Assembly: GCF_017377855.1 (NCBI RefSeq)
Contig: NZ_JAFREP010000015.1
Coordinates: 124,001 to 188,000 of the forward strand
Direction: 5' to 3'
Source: Acanthopleuribacter pedis
GTDB lineage: Bacteria > Acidobacteriota > Holophagae > Acanthopleuribacterales > Acanthopleuribacteraceae
DNA length: 64,000 bases
The notes beneath the pieces are model-generated. The model was not told where the DNA came from, ran no database searches, and worked only from the letters and a program-made list of their open reading frames with translations. Positions 1 through 9,080 of this stretch are shown here, piece by piece. Position numbers and translations under genes: made by a program. Position 1 is the first letter of the stretch. Every line of letters begins with the position of its first letter.

Positions 1-151
1 GCAGGGGATTCCCTTGAGCTTCATATGCAGCCATGCCCGCTTCTGCCTCTACCCAGTCAATCTGGGCCCCGGCGGCAGCAAGGATTTTGAGCACGGCGGC
101 TGAGATCTCGGGTCCGATTCCATCACCTGGGATCAGGACGACTTTTTGCAT
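1..151 (-). CDS. Isocitrate/isopropylmalate dehydrogenase family protein, N-terminal part
   Basis: Only the first 50 codons lie in the window; the gene runs off the left edge. The protein begins MQKVVLIPGDGIGPEIS, the nucleotide-binding signature at the N-terminus of the beta-decarboxylating dehydrogenase family (isocitrate, isopropylmalate, tartrate dehydrogenases). The following stretch, with an acidic EAEAG segment and a GNPLP turn, resembles NAD-dependent isocitrate dehydrogenases more than LeuB, so an oxidative TCA role is likely but not proven. The ATG at 151 is preceded by GGAGG six bases upstream (158-162 on the plus strand), which fixes the start. It diverges from the VWA gene at 507. 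The substrate specificity loop is outside the window. Confidence 0.85.
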   Translation of the reverse strand, partial: MQKVVLIPGDGIGPEISAAVLKILAAAGAQIDWVEAEAGMAAYEAQGNPL

Positions 152-506
152 GATGTACCTCCGAGGGCAACATTCTAGCGTAATTCCTCCATAAACCAAG
201 GTCAAGGTTGGCGGCGGGGATCACCCGGACGCTTTTTTCAAAAACGAGCCTTGTTGAACGCGGCCTTTGGACCCAACCCCGCCGCACCAACCAACAAAAC
301 CAAGCACCCGATTTCCGCGCAACTAGGCGCAGACACAGAATCCATCTACCTTGTACCAAACAACTTAAATACTTCTTTCGCTTTTTTTAATTTTTTTTTG
401 AAACGGGGTGAAACCTTTTGCAGTGAACGCGGTCTTCCCCATCCGACAACGGCGCTGCCGGCGCGCCGCGATTCGATTCCCATCTGTACTCGCCAAGGAG
501 CTTCTC
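152..506. other. Intergenic region between divergent genes
   Basis: This 355-base spacer separates the divergent dehydrogenase and VWA genes and should hold both promoters. A T-rich run lies around 376-400. The stretch near 250-275 (TTGTTGAACGC, then CTTTGGAC) resembles part of the repeat at 56.16 kb. Longer reading frames across it have no ribosome binding site and overlap each other, so I call no gene here. Confidence 0.6.
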
Positions 507-1667
507 ATGATCGCCAAGCCCAACACCCAGATCCGTTCTGCTTTCGCCATCCTGACGGCCATGCTTTTGTTCAGCGCCGGCCCCCTTTCCGCCGCAACAG
601 GTTCCGAAAAAACCACCACCAAGCCGCGCCCCAAGGTACAGGTCGCCTTTTTACTCGACACCAGTTCCAGCATGGACGGCCTGATCAACCAAGCGCGCAC
701 CCACTTGTGGGATATCGTCAACACCATTGCCACGGGCAAACGACGCGGCGTGGTGCCCCACATTGAAATCGCCCTGTACGAGTATGGCAACAGCCGTCTG
801 AGCCGCTCCAGTGGCTACATCCGCCAGGTCGTTCCCTTCAGCCAAGACCTTGACGCCCTCTCCGAGGCACTGTTCGCGCTGACCACCAACGGCGGCGATG
901 AGTATTGCGGCTGGGTTCTCAAGGAAGCAGCCGGCTTGGATTGGTCCGCGCAACAAGGCGTTTACCGATCAGTTTTCATCGCGGGCAACGAGTCCTTCGA
1001 ACAAGGTTCGGTTCCTTATAAAACCATCATGCATGACTTGCGAAATCGCGGCATTATCGTGAACACGATTTTCTGCGGCGGTTACCAGGACGGGATCAGC
1101 CAACAATGGTTGGCGGGCGCACAAGCCGGCGCGGGTCAATACACGGTGATCGACCAAAACAAGGCGGCGGTTCAGGTAGCGGCCCCTCAGGATCAACGCC
1201 TGTTGCAGCTAAACCAAGCATTGAACCAAACCTACCTGGCCTACGGTGCACGGGCTAAAAAAGCTAAAGAACGCCAAGAAAAACAAGACGATGCCGCCGG
1301 CAGTATGGGGCAAAGCGCGAAGGTCGAGCGCGCGGTCGCCAAAACTTCCTCCTCTTACCAATCGGCGGCCTGGGATTTCGTCGGCCAACTGGCCGACGGC
1401 AACGCGGCCCCCATGGAAGAGGCGGTTGCGGCCGAGGTTGCCGATCTGCCAGAGGCCGAACGGGAAGCAAAAGCCGAGGAACTGAAACAAGCGGCGGAAG
1501 CCAAGTTGGCCGAACGCCGCAAGATCCAGACGGAAATTAAAGAACTGAGCAAAGAACGCCGTGCCTTCCTCGCCAAACAGAAAAACAAGGACAAAGGCAC
1601 CATGAGCGAGGCGATGCGCACCATGATCCAAACCCAAATGCGCGCCGCCGGTTATCAATTTAAATAA
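507..1667 (+). CDS. Exported von Willebrand factor A (VWA) domain protein
   Basis: The predicted protein has 386 residues. The ATG at 507 follows AAGGAG (495-500), so I prefer it to the longer frame from 408. Residues 1-31 form a signal peptide ending near LSAATG. The VWA domain follows from about residue 44 with an intact metal-ion adhesion motif, DTSSSM, starting at Asp51. The domain reads like those of cobalamin/Mg-chelatase-type or TerF-like VWA proteins, with GGDEYCGW in the middle. The last 130 residues are rich in Ala, Glu, Lys and Gln and look coiled-coil. A periplasmic, cation-dependent protein-binding role is expected from the fold; the partner is unknown. A second VWA gene follows 243 bases downstream on the same strand. 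Confidence 0.75.
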   Translation: MIAKPNTQIRSAFAILTAMLLFSAGPLSAATGSEKTTTKPRPKVQVAFLLDTSSSMDGLINQARTHLWDIVNTIATGKRRGVVPHIEIALYEYGNSRLSRSSGYIRQVVPFSQDLDALSEALFALTTNGGDEYCGWVLKEAAGLDWSAQQGVYRSVFIAGNESFEQGSVPYKTIMHDLRNRGIIVNTIFCGGYQDGISQQWLAGAQAGAGQYTVIDQNKAAVQVAAPQDQRLLQLNQALNQTYLAYGARAKKAKERQEKQDDAAGSMGQSAKVERAVAKTSSSYQSAAWDFVGQLADGNAAPMEEAVAAEVADLPEAEREAKAEELKQAAEAKLAERRKIQTEIKELSKERRAFLAKQKNKDKGTMSEAMRTMIQTQMRAAGYQFK

Positions 1668-1673
1668 GCCCGC

Positions 1674-1693
1674 GAACCCGGTCGGCCGGGTTC
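1674..1693 (+). other. Hairpin after VWA gene
   Basis: GAACCCGG and CCGGGTTC form a perfect eight-base stem around a TCGG tetraloop, seven bases after the stop codon of the VWA gene. No T-run follows, so it may stabilise the mRNA end rather than act as an intrinsic terminator. Confidence 0.4.
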
Positions 1694-1910
1694 CAACGCC
1701 CCCGCTCATGAGAACTGCCTTAGAACACATTTGATTTGCGCTCCCTTCGCTGCCCAACGAACCCTGGCCGGCAGGACTTGGAACGGTGCGTTCGCCTCGG
1801 CCCCCGCCGACTGACCGCACCGTCGCGCACCAAAAGGGAGCGCAACTTTTTCCCATTTCGCTTGATCAAACCCGATGCACCCGGTCACCTTTTTCCCTAT
1901 AGTGAGGTTT

Positions 1911-4061
1911 ATGATGTTCCCCGCTCGACTGTTACCACGCCTTCTTTTTCTGTTGTGCGCCCCTTCGCTGCTGCTCGGCCAGGTGCTCTTGCCCGAACCC
2001 ATTCAGCGCACCAACGGCATCCACCGTCACCCGCTTGAGATTCAATCCCAATCGGTCGTGCTTGAGATCGACGACGCGGTCGCCCAAACCACGATTGAAT
2101 GGGTATTTTACAACCAGCACCCACATCGCATCGAGGGCACCTTCTACTTACCCCTCCCGCAATCGGCGGTGATTCAAGACTTTGAGATGGAAATCAACGG
2201 CCGCAAGACGCCGGCCGAGCTGTTAGGCGCCGGCAAGGCCAAGAAAATTTATACCGATATAGTCCGCCAAATGATCGACCCCGCCTTGCTTGAATACCAA
2301 CGCGCGGGTTTACTCAAGGCGCGGATCTTCCCGATTGAAGCGCGCGGTACCAAACTGGTTTCCCTAACCTACCGCCACACCCTCCCCCAACCCGGAACCT
2401 TCCACGAATACCATCTGGCCCTCAACAAAAGCGAACGCCCAATGGATTTCACCTTCCGGGCCGATATCAAAAGCAAACGCGCCCTGCAGACGGTGTACGC
2501 ACCCAACTTCACCTTTCGGGAAACCAAACACAACGATCACCACCGAACCCTGCATTTCCACCAACCGCGCTTTCAGGCGAACCACGATTTCCGACTGTAT
2601 GTCGCCCACCGGAAAAACGAACTCGGGCTCGACCTATTGACCCACAGCGAGGGCGATGAGCATACTTTTATGTTGCGCCTCACCCCGAGCTTCAAAAACA
2701 AGGTGAACCAACCGGCAAAAGACATACTGTTCGTCATTGATACCTCGGGCAGCATGGCGGGCGAGAAACTCAATCAGGCCAAGCGGGCGCTGGCGTTTTG
2801 TCTGGCCAATCTCGGCCACAACGACCGCTTTTCCATGGTCACTTTCGCAACCGAAACCCGGCAGTTCAGCACGACCTGGCGTGACAACACGGACGCCAAC
2901 CAAGCACAAGCACGGACTTTTTTGCGCGATATCCGCGCCCTGGGCGGCACCAACCTGGAAGAGGCATTGGATGCGGTGGCGGCCATGCCCAAGGCGGCCG
3001 ACCGACCCATGATGGTGATGTTGCTGTCGGACGGTAAACCCACCATCGGCACCCGCGACACCGACGCCTTGGTCGGCAAGGTTGAAGACAATGGAAAACG
3101 CGTGTTTGTGCTGGGCATCGGCCTCAAAACCCACACCCTCTTGTTGGACCGCATCGCCGAAAAAGCGAACGCCACCAGTTTCCACGTCTTACCGGAGGAA
3201 GATCTCGAAATCAAAATTTCGGATCTCTACCGCCACATTCAGTACCCGATCCTGAGTGATATCGGTTTTAAATGCAAAGGGATTCAACTTGAAGCCGTTC
3301 ATCCCAAAACCATCCGCGATCTATTCGCCGGTCAACCCATCACCCTGTTGGGCCGCTTCAAAGGGTTTGGCGAAGCAAGCTTTGAAATCACGGGCACGTC
3401 AAACGGCAAGTCGCGGCGGTTCTCGGTGCCGCTCCAGTTCCGCAAAGACACAAACCACGATTTTCTGCCGCGGCTCTGGGCACAACGCCGCATCGCCTTC
3501 CTTTTGGAAGAATACCGCAAAGGCGACTCGGAAACGGAAGTCCAACAGGAGATCACCCGCCTTGCCAAACGCTATGGGATCGTCACCCCGTTCACGTCCT
3601 ACCTGATCGTGGAAGACGAAGCGGAACCCCGCCTGGAAACCACGGCCGCGGAACCGCCGCGCCCGATGCGCGACCTGCGCAAAAGCGAGGGACGGAGCAA
3701 TGTGGTCGCGGTCCAGCGCATGCGCCAACTGCAAGAGAGCATGCAATTGGAACAACCGGCGGCAAAACCGCGCGTCGATGTCGATTCTGCCGACGAAACC
3801 TCTGCCGCGCGGGAACCTAGCCCGAGCGCGCCGGGGCCGGCGGCGGTGCGATATGTAAAAGGCCGGGCCTTCTACCAACAAAGCGGGGTTTGGCAGGATT
3901 CACTCTGGAAAGCCAAGATAAAGAAGACCATCCCCATTACCTACAACAGCGAGGCATGGTGGAAACTCTATCAAGCGTTCCCCGAACTGGCCCCGATTCT
4001 GGCCCTGGGTCCAGAGGTCCAATTCACCCACGACGGCAAACAATACGCGGTATCAAACTAG
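1911..4061 (+). CDS. VIT and VWA domain protein (inter-alpha-trypsin inhibitor heavy-chain type)
   Basis: I start at ATG 1911, behind AGTGAGG and just before a clear signal sequence (MMFPARLLPRLLFLLCAPS); the frame is open from 1875. The product has 716 residues. Residues 30-160 match a VIT domain (amphipathic strands, FYLPLP, and a KIYTDIV segment). A VWA domain spans about 268-440 with an intact MIDAS motif DTSGSM. A C-terminal region of about 270 residues carries a Pro- and Ala-rich linker (roughly 590-650) followed by a short conserved tail. The order VIT-VWA is typical of bacterial surface or periplasmic proteins related to inter-alpha-trypsin inhibitor heavy chains. It may work with the upstream VWA protein. 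The last 20 codons lie inside a tandem duplication (4041-4114). Confidence 0.85.
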   Translation: MMFPARLLPRLLFLLCAPSLLLGQVLLPEPIQRTNGIHRHPLEIQSQSVVLEIDDAVAQTTIEWVFYNQHPHRIEGTFYLPLPQSAVIQDFEMEINGRKTPAELLGAGKAKKIYTDIVRQMIDPALLEYQRAGLLKARIFPIEARGTKLVSLTYRHTLPQPGTFHEYHLALNKSERPMDFTFRADIKSKRALQTVYAPNFTFRETKHNDHHRTLHFHQPRFQANHDFRLYVAHRKNELGLDLLTHSEGDEHTFMLRLTPSFKNKVNQPAKDILFVIDTSGSMAGEKLNQAKRALAFCLANLGHNDRFSMVTFATETRQFSTTWRDNTDANQAQARTFLRDIRALGGTNLEEALDAVAAMPKAADRPMMVMLLSDGKPTIGTRDTDALVGKVEDNGKRVFVLGIGLKTHTLLLDRIAEKANATSFHVLPEEDLEIKISDLYRHIQYPILSDIGFKCKGIQLEAVHPKTIRDLFAGQPITLLGRFKGFGEASFEITGTSNGKSRRFSVPLQFRKDTNHDFLPRLWAQRRIAFLLEEYRKGDSETEVQQEITRLAKRYGIVTPFTSYLIVEDEAEPRLETTAAEPPRPMRDLRKSEGRSNVVAVQRMRQLQESMQLEQPAAKPRVDVDSADETSAAREPSPSAPGPAAVRYVKGRAFYQQSGVWQDSLWKAKIKKTIPITYNSEAWWKLYQAFPELAPILALGPEVQFTHDGKQYAVSN

Positions 4062-4114
4062 CGTCCCCAACCTCAAGCAATACGCGGTATCAAACTCGCG
4101 TTCCCAACCGCAAA
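4041..4114. repeat. 37-base tandem duplication covering a stop codon
   Basis: The segment 4041-4077 is repeated at 4078-4114 with a few substitutions; both begin CAATACGCGGTATCAAACT. The first copy holds the TAG stop of the VIT-VWA gene; the second copy has CTCGCG where the first has CTAGCG, so the stop codon is not kept there. Confidence 0.85.
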
Positions 4115-4120
4115 GAAAAG

Positions 4121-4154
4121 GCCCGCAAGTTCAACAAGCTTGCGGGCTTTTTTG
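4121..4154. terminator. Bidirectional intrinsic terminator
   Basis: GCCCGCAAG (4121-4129) pairs perfectly with CTTGCGGGC (4139-4147). A T-run follows at 4148-4154 and an A-rich run precedes the stem, so it can end transcription of the VIT-VWA gene and of the converging pseudokinase gene. Confidence 0.85.
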
Positions 4155-4155
4155 G

Positions 4156-7100
4156 TTAGCGTTCGCGACGAATGTCGATGGTCAGTGACCAACCGTCGGG
4201 GTGTTTCAACTCCAAACCCTTGGTACTGTTGGGCAGGCGATCCAAGGAAACGGTACCGATTAAATCGCGTCGACGACTGTTTTTTTCGTAAACATTGAAT
4301 TCGATTTTTTGGTTACTGGTGGTGGAGAAGTTACACACAAAATCCCACACCGGGTTGCGCTCGTTCGACTCAGCCTCGGTGGTGCAGGTGGTATCACCGC
4401 TGACCAATTCCACCAACCCGTCGGGATCGCGGTTAAACCCGGACTTCTCGCGCGGTAAGTTAGCGGCACCGCGAATCACGATGGTAACGCCGCCGCTGTA
4501 GTTGTTCACCAATTCATCGTAACGCTTGATCAAGGTTTGCATGCGCTGACGCGCGTAGGGCAGTTGGAAGGATTCTTTTTTCAGACGATCCAAAATATCG
4601 CTGTAGGGCACACTGGCTTTGCCGCGCGCGTCTTTCTCCCAGGCGATCACCGAATTAAAGGCATCTTTCTCACGGGCAAACTTGGCGCGGTTGTTTCGGA
4701 GCGTGGCATAGTGCCGATCCTTGGCAAAATCCTTGAAACTGTTGAGGGTATTGTCCAGCGAAGCCAACATTTTGTCATAGTCTGCGCTGGACTTTTTGAG
4801 GGCGGCCACTTGGGTATCAAAGGCCTTGACCCGCTTCTCCAGTTCTTTTTGTTGGTTGCGGTAACTGCGCCAATTGAGCACCCGCAAAATTTCCTCGTAA
4901 ACATCGAGGGCGGCACGGGAGTTGTCTTGCTTCAACGCTTTAATGCGGTCGTCTTTCTCACGCCGGAAGGAAACAACGGCCTGCCGGGCAACCTCGTTGG
5001 ACGAATCTAATTTACGCAGGTTCAGGGCGATTTTACAGGCCTGCGCCAACTTGTTCTGTTCGGTGAACTTATTGATGCTCGCCTCGAGATCGTCAATCCG
5101 GCTCTGGTTAAGAGACCGGCTGAGTTGGTTGCGTGTCTCCGCCAGGGTTTCATCCTCGGGCCTGATGGTGACCAAAACATTGAGATGGCGCAACATCAAG
5201 GCTTGATTGCCGGCTTCACGCGCCTGGTCTACCTTCAGGGTGTAATCGTCCACCACGGTTTGCCAACGCTGCGCAATTTTTTGAGAACCGGGCACAACCT
5301 CTTCCAGGTCGCCGGAAATCTCCATGGCGTCTTCCCACTTCGAAGCGGCAATCGCCTGATCCAAACGCTTCAAACCGGGTCCGAGCAGATCCTCTTCCAG
5401 CCAAAGCTGCAAGCGCTGCTCAATGTCGGGATCGGAGAAGTTGGGCACAATGGCTTTTAAATCTTGGTAGCGTTCCTGGGCGGCTTTGATTTGGTTGCCT
5501 TCCATCAGCTCAAGAATTTGCGCGACCTCCCCGCGGGTCATTTCATCGTAGACGGCTTGAATGTCGGGGTTGCCGGGATCCAAGGCCTCGGCCTTTTTGA
5601 GGTAACTGGTGGCGTTGTCGCCCATGTTGCCGACGAGGTCGCCGGTAGCGATAAAGTCACGGGCAGCGCTGAGGTATTTTTTAAGCGTTTCGTCGCGTGC
5701 GATGATGTCACTTTCGATGGAGTCGCGACGGGACTGGGTGTCTTTGTAATCGGGGTAAGCCTCGGCCGCGGCTTCCCAGGCCGCCAGGGCTTCCGTCCAT
5801 TTACCACGCTGCTGCAAGTTGTTGGCTTGTTGGTAGGCTTCCTCGGCCGCCTTGAGATGGGCGTTGCGGCTGCTCATATACAGGCCGCCGCCGATCAACA
5901 CCATCGCGAGTACCGCCGCGACCGCGCCGATCAATGCAACCGGTAATTTTTTCTTGGGCGCGGGCGGCGCCGGCGCTGCTTCCGGCGCTGTCTCAGCAGC
6001 GGCGGGCGTTTCCGCCGGCGGTGGCGGCGCCGGATCTTCGAGTTCCTCAATGGTTTGATCGGCCACCAAGCCTTGCTCGCCGTTGCCCAGGGCTTCCATA
6101 TCAATTTTGAGTTTCATGGTTTGGGCGGGTCGGGGTGCGTCGAACGGATCCGCGTCAAAATCATCGACCGGCGGTAGCGGTTTCTCACCGAGGAGCGGCG
6201 CCGCCTCGGGCACATCGTCCAGCCCGTCGAAATCCCCGAGCGAGTCGTTAAGGCTGTCGTCGGGTTCGGGCAGGTCGTAGCCGGAGGGATCCGCATCCAG
6301 GTCATCGTCCTCGGCAACCAAAGGCGGTAAACCCGCGGGTACCGCATCTTCACCGGGTGCATCATCTTGAATCGGCGCCGGTTTTTCCTCGGCGTCGGCC
6401 TGTTTGGCAACAGCGGCGGGCGCGAGCGGTGCAACCGGGGCGGTATCGGGCTGGTTGGCCAAGTAATCGTCTTCGTCGAAACCCAAGTGGTTGCGCGGTT
6501 CGGGCGGGGTGGCTGGAACCTGATCACCCTCGGGTTCAGGCGTGGGCACGGAAACGAGGTCTTGCGCACCGATGTCGTCGTCGTCATAACCAAGATAGCT
6601 GTTTTCGGGCTGCTCGACCTCAACCGCCTCGGGAACAGCGGGTTCAGGCACCGGCGTTGGTTCGACGGGTGCGGTCGGCGCCGCTGCCGGTTGATCCGCC
6701 GCATCGGCCGGCGGTGAAGCGGCCTTGCCTTCAAATTTCTCGTCAAAACGGGTCGGCCCACCGGTATCACGCAAGCGCTGATCCAATTGGGCGTCCAAGG
6801 CCTGGTCAAAGAGATCGTCGTCCCCCTCGAACAATGCCTGCCCACCGGTGTCGGCGGCCTCGCCCTCCGCTTGACCTTCTTCCCAGCCGGCCACGGTTCT
6901 TTGCAAACCGTCGAGCGCGGTTTGCTTCAAGGGTTCAAACGCGGCGGCGTCAAGCCCGGTCGCGGCTTCGTCACTCACCAGAACGCGGCCGAAATGGGCA
7001 AACGCCTGGAGCGAGCCGGCGGGTGCTTGTTCCCCGGCGGCGGTCACCGCGGCGGCATCCAAGCCGCCCAAAAAGACGGGCGCCTCGGCACCAAGCCACA

Positions 7101-8331
7101 AAAAGATGTTGCGCATCATTTCATGGGCCTTCTGGTGACGGGGCTGGACGCTGATGACCTTGTTCAGGGTTTTAAGCGCTTCCTCCGGCCGCCGCTTACT
7201 CATTTGCCGCTGGGCGGTATTCAGCAGTTCACGCACCAAAATCTCGTGACGGGCCGACCAAATTTCCTCATAGGCGGCGTAGGTCGTGTCCTGGTATCCG
7301 AACATGCGGAAGGCGGAATCGACCATTTGCAGACCGGTATCAAAATCGTTGCCGGCGGCCGCCTCGCGGGCGGCTTGTAACTGCGCCTCGACCCGAGCCA
7401 ATTCTTTGTCACCCAACTGACGCAGCGGGCCACCGGCCTCTTTCATCATCGCCAGACCTTCACCCATGGGTAACAAGGCGATCAAGCCGCGTTGCAACTC
7501 GGTAAAGGTCGAAAAACGATCCTCGGGATTTTTGGCGAGCAGGCGCAGAATAATGCGTACCAAACCTTCGCTAAGTCCGGTGTTCCATTGACGCGGATCC
7601 TGGGGCGGGGTGCCGCGATGCGCTTGACGCACGGCGTCGGCACCGCCGACGAAGGGCGGTCGACCGGTGACCATTTGGTAAAAAATCAAACCGAGCTGGT
7701 ACATCGCGCCGGCCGGTCCGCCGGCGAGCCGATCCATCTGTTCCGGGGCGCGGTACTCGGGCGAGTACAAAGCATCCACCCCGCACAGGGTGGCCACGCT
7801 GTGCTCGAAGGCATGCAACCCGTAATTTTTGACAAGAATGGAACCGTCGGAATGCATTAAAACATCCGCGGGTGTAAGTTGATCGTGGCCCAGGCCGAAC
7901 CCTTCAAGGGTGACAAAGGCACGGGTCAACTGCAGCATCAGGCGACAGGCAAACTCTTCCTGGGCAATACCGAGATGTTTGAGAAAACGCCCCAAATCCA
8001 CGTTGGGCCGGTAATCGGAAACGACCCCGATGGTGTTGCCGAATACCCGCAACCCTTGACATTTGGCCAAGCTGGGATGGGTCGCCTGCGCGGTCGCGGT
8101 GGCGATGGCATCGCTTTTCCAAAGCTGCTCGACCTCATCAAACTGCGCCGGTTCCACGGGGTAAATTCGGGCACTGACCTGACTTCCGGTCAAATCGTCG
8201 TGGAGACGCACCTCGGTTGCCACGTGGTCGACCGCGAGAATAGTTTCAACACGAAACCCTTTGCCGATTTTGGTTTGGAGACCTTCGCGCAGGGCATCTA
8301 TGATAGAGTCCAGATCTTGAGTATGCTGCAT
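4156..8331 (-). CDS. Transmembrane Ser/Thr pseudokinase with C-terminal C2-like domain
   Basis: The protein has 1,391 residues. Residues 20-290 keep the shape of a Hanks-type kinase, with an intact APE-like YRAPEQ (about 193-198) and an intact C-lobe motif around NPEDRFSTFTEL. The catalytic residues are gone: the beta-3 lysine site reads ARIY (near 54-57), HRD reads HDQ (149-151), the loop Asn is Asp156, and DFG reads NYG (169-171). It should not transfer phosphate. TPR-like helices (about 310-430), a long acidic, Pro-rich segment (about 530-790) and one membrane helix (about 795-815) follow. Outside the membrane are helical repeats and, from about 1280 to the end, a C2-like beta-sandwich. 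A Shine-Dalgarno AAGGTGG precedes the ATG. Probably a membrane scaffold or sensor; ligand unknown. Confidence 0.8.
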   Translation of the reverse strand: MQHTQDLDSIIDALREGLQTKIGKGFRVETILAVDHVATEVRLHDDLTGSQVSARIYPVEPAQFDEVEQLWKSDAIATATAQATHPSLAKCQGLRVFGNTIGVVSDYRPNVDLGRFLKHLGIAQEEFACRLMLQLTRAFVTLEGFGLGHDQLTPADVLMHSDGSILVKNYGLHAFEHSVATLCGVDALYSPEYRAPEQMDRLAGGPAGAMYQLGLIFYQMVTGRPPFVGGADAVRQAHRGTPPQDPRQWNTGLSEGLVRIILRLLAKNPEDRFSTFTELQRGLIALLPMGEGLAMMKEAGGPLRQLGDKELARVEAQLQAAREAAAGNDFDTGLQMVDSAFRMFGYQDTTYAAYEEIWSARHEILVRELLNTAQRQMSKRRPEEALKTLNKVISVQPRHQKAHEMMRNIFLWLGAEAPVFLGGLDAAAVTAAGEQAPAGSLQAFAHFGRVLVSDEAATGLDAAAFEPLKQTALDGLQRTVAGWEEGQAEGEAADTGGQALFEGDDDLFDQALDAQLDQRLRDTGGPTRFDEKFEGKAASPPADAADQPAAAPTAPVEPTPVPEPAVPEAVEVEQPENSYLGYDDDDIGAQDLVSVPTPEPEGDQVPATPPEPRNHLGFDEDDYLANQPDTAPVAPLAPAAVAKQADAEEKPAPIQDDAPGEDAVPAGLPPLVAEDDDLDADPSGYDLPEPDDSLNDSLGDFDGLDDVPEAAPLLGEKPLPPVDDFDADPFDAPRPAQTMKLKIDMEALGNGEQGLVADQTIEELEDPAPPPPAETPAAAETAPEAAPAPPAPKKKLPVALIGAVAAVLAMVLIGGGLYMSSRNAHLKAAEEAYQQANNLQQRGKWTEALAAWEAAAEAYPDYKDTQSRRDSIESDIIARDETLKKYLSAARDFIATGDLVGNMGDNATSYLKKAEALDPGNPDIQAVYDEMTRGEVAQILELMEGNQIKAAQERYQDLKAIVPNFSDPDIEQRLQLWLEEDLLGPGLKRLDQAIAASKWEDAMEISGDLEEVVPGSQKIAQRWQTVVDDYTLKVDQAREAGNQALMLRHLNVLVTIRPEDETLAETRNQLSRSLNQSRIDDLEASINKFTEQNKLAQACKIALNLRKLDSSNEVARQAVVSFRREKDDRIKALKQDNSRAALDVYEEILRVLNWRSYRNQQKELEKRVKAFDTQVAALKKSSADYDKMLASLDNTLNSFKDFAKDRHYATLRNNRAKFAREKDAFNSVIAWEKDARGKASVPYSDILDRLKKESFQLPYARQRMQTLIKRYDELVNNYSGGVTIVIRGAANLPREKSGFNRDPDGLVELVSGDTTCTTEAESNERNPVWDFVCNFSTTSNQKIEFNVYEKNSRRRDLIGTVSLDRLPNSTKGLELKHPDGWSLTIDIRRER

Positions 8332-8361
8332 GCGATCGTAACCACCTTACAGGTACCGGGT

Positions 8362-8874
8362 ATGTTTTTCCAAGCTTGTCATCTTCCGATTTCAGCTATC
8401 TTAGCACTTATTGCGTTTTCCTCAACCTCTCAGAATTCAATTACTAGGGCGCCTGAAACGGCTGAGGAACCCCCTCAAATTACGGTGCTGATGGGCCCGC
8501 GGGATTCGACCGCGCTTTTCCTTACCGTAGCAAACTTTTGGCAGTCAAACAGCCCGAATCTCGCCTTCCCTAAAATCATCACACCCCTGCCTGGCCCCAT
8601 AGAAACCTCGTCAGGATTACGTCTTGTAGCCAACGAGTTTCCGCCCAACTGGACCCTCCCCGACCTTCTGATCATTTCAGGCTATGGCAACTGGGAACTC
8701 ACCCCCGCCATCCAAGCACTCGTGAGACGCATGATTAACGAAGAAAAAGAAATCTTGGTCGTCGGCGACCAACTCCCCCCGCAACTTCGCGACCTCGATT
8801 TGCACCAGGGTTTTAGCATTCCGCTTATCAAACACGAACAATTGACCACCTACCTACAACGCCACCTTCACTGA
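8362..8874 (+). CDS. Exported DJ-1/PfpI-like protein lacking the catalytic cysteine
   Basis: The frame is open far upstream inside the pseudokinase gene, but coding sense begins near ATG 8362 (an alternative ATG lies at 8323). The 170-residue product starts with a hydrophobic, signal-like stretch (MFFQACHLPISAILALIAF). The rest reads like a DJ-1/PfpI fold: an ITVLMGP first strand, TSSGLRLVAN, then PDLLIISGYGN and a helix followed by EILVVGD. In active members the nucleophile elbow is a Cys-Thr-Gly-type motif at that last position; here it is VVGDQ, so the usual catalytic Cys is absent. It diverges from the pseudokinase gene with only 30 bases between starts. Function unknown; a ligand-binding role is possible. 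Confidence 0.55.
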   Translation: MFFQACHLPISAILALIAFSSTSQNSITRAPETAEEPPQITVLMGPRDSTALFLTVANFWQSNSPNLAFPKIITPLPGPIETSSGLRLVANEFPPNWTLPDLLIISGYGNWELTPAIQALVRRMINEEKEILVVGDQLPPQLRDLDLHQGFSIPLIKHEQLTTYLQRHLH

Positions 8875-9080
8875 CCGCCGCGGGCCTTTTTTCTCGTCGA
8901 ATTATCACAGCGATTTGCGTTATGGTATGGGTTCGCATGTTTTGTTTTTAGTGACACGGAACGATTACCGGCGATTCGGTCAGCCCACGCGGGTGTACGA
9001 AAAAAAACCAGTCCAGGTTTTCACGCCACCGCTTACGCCGCCCGTTTTTACGTTTCGTTATAAAAAAATCGAGGTGCCCC

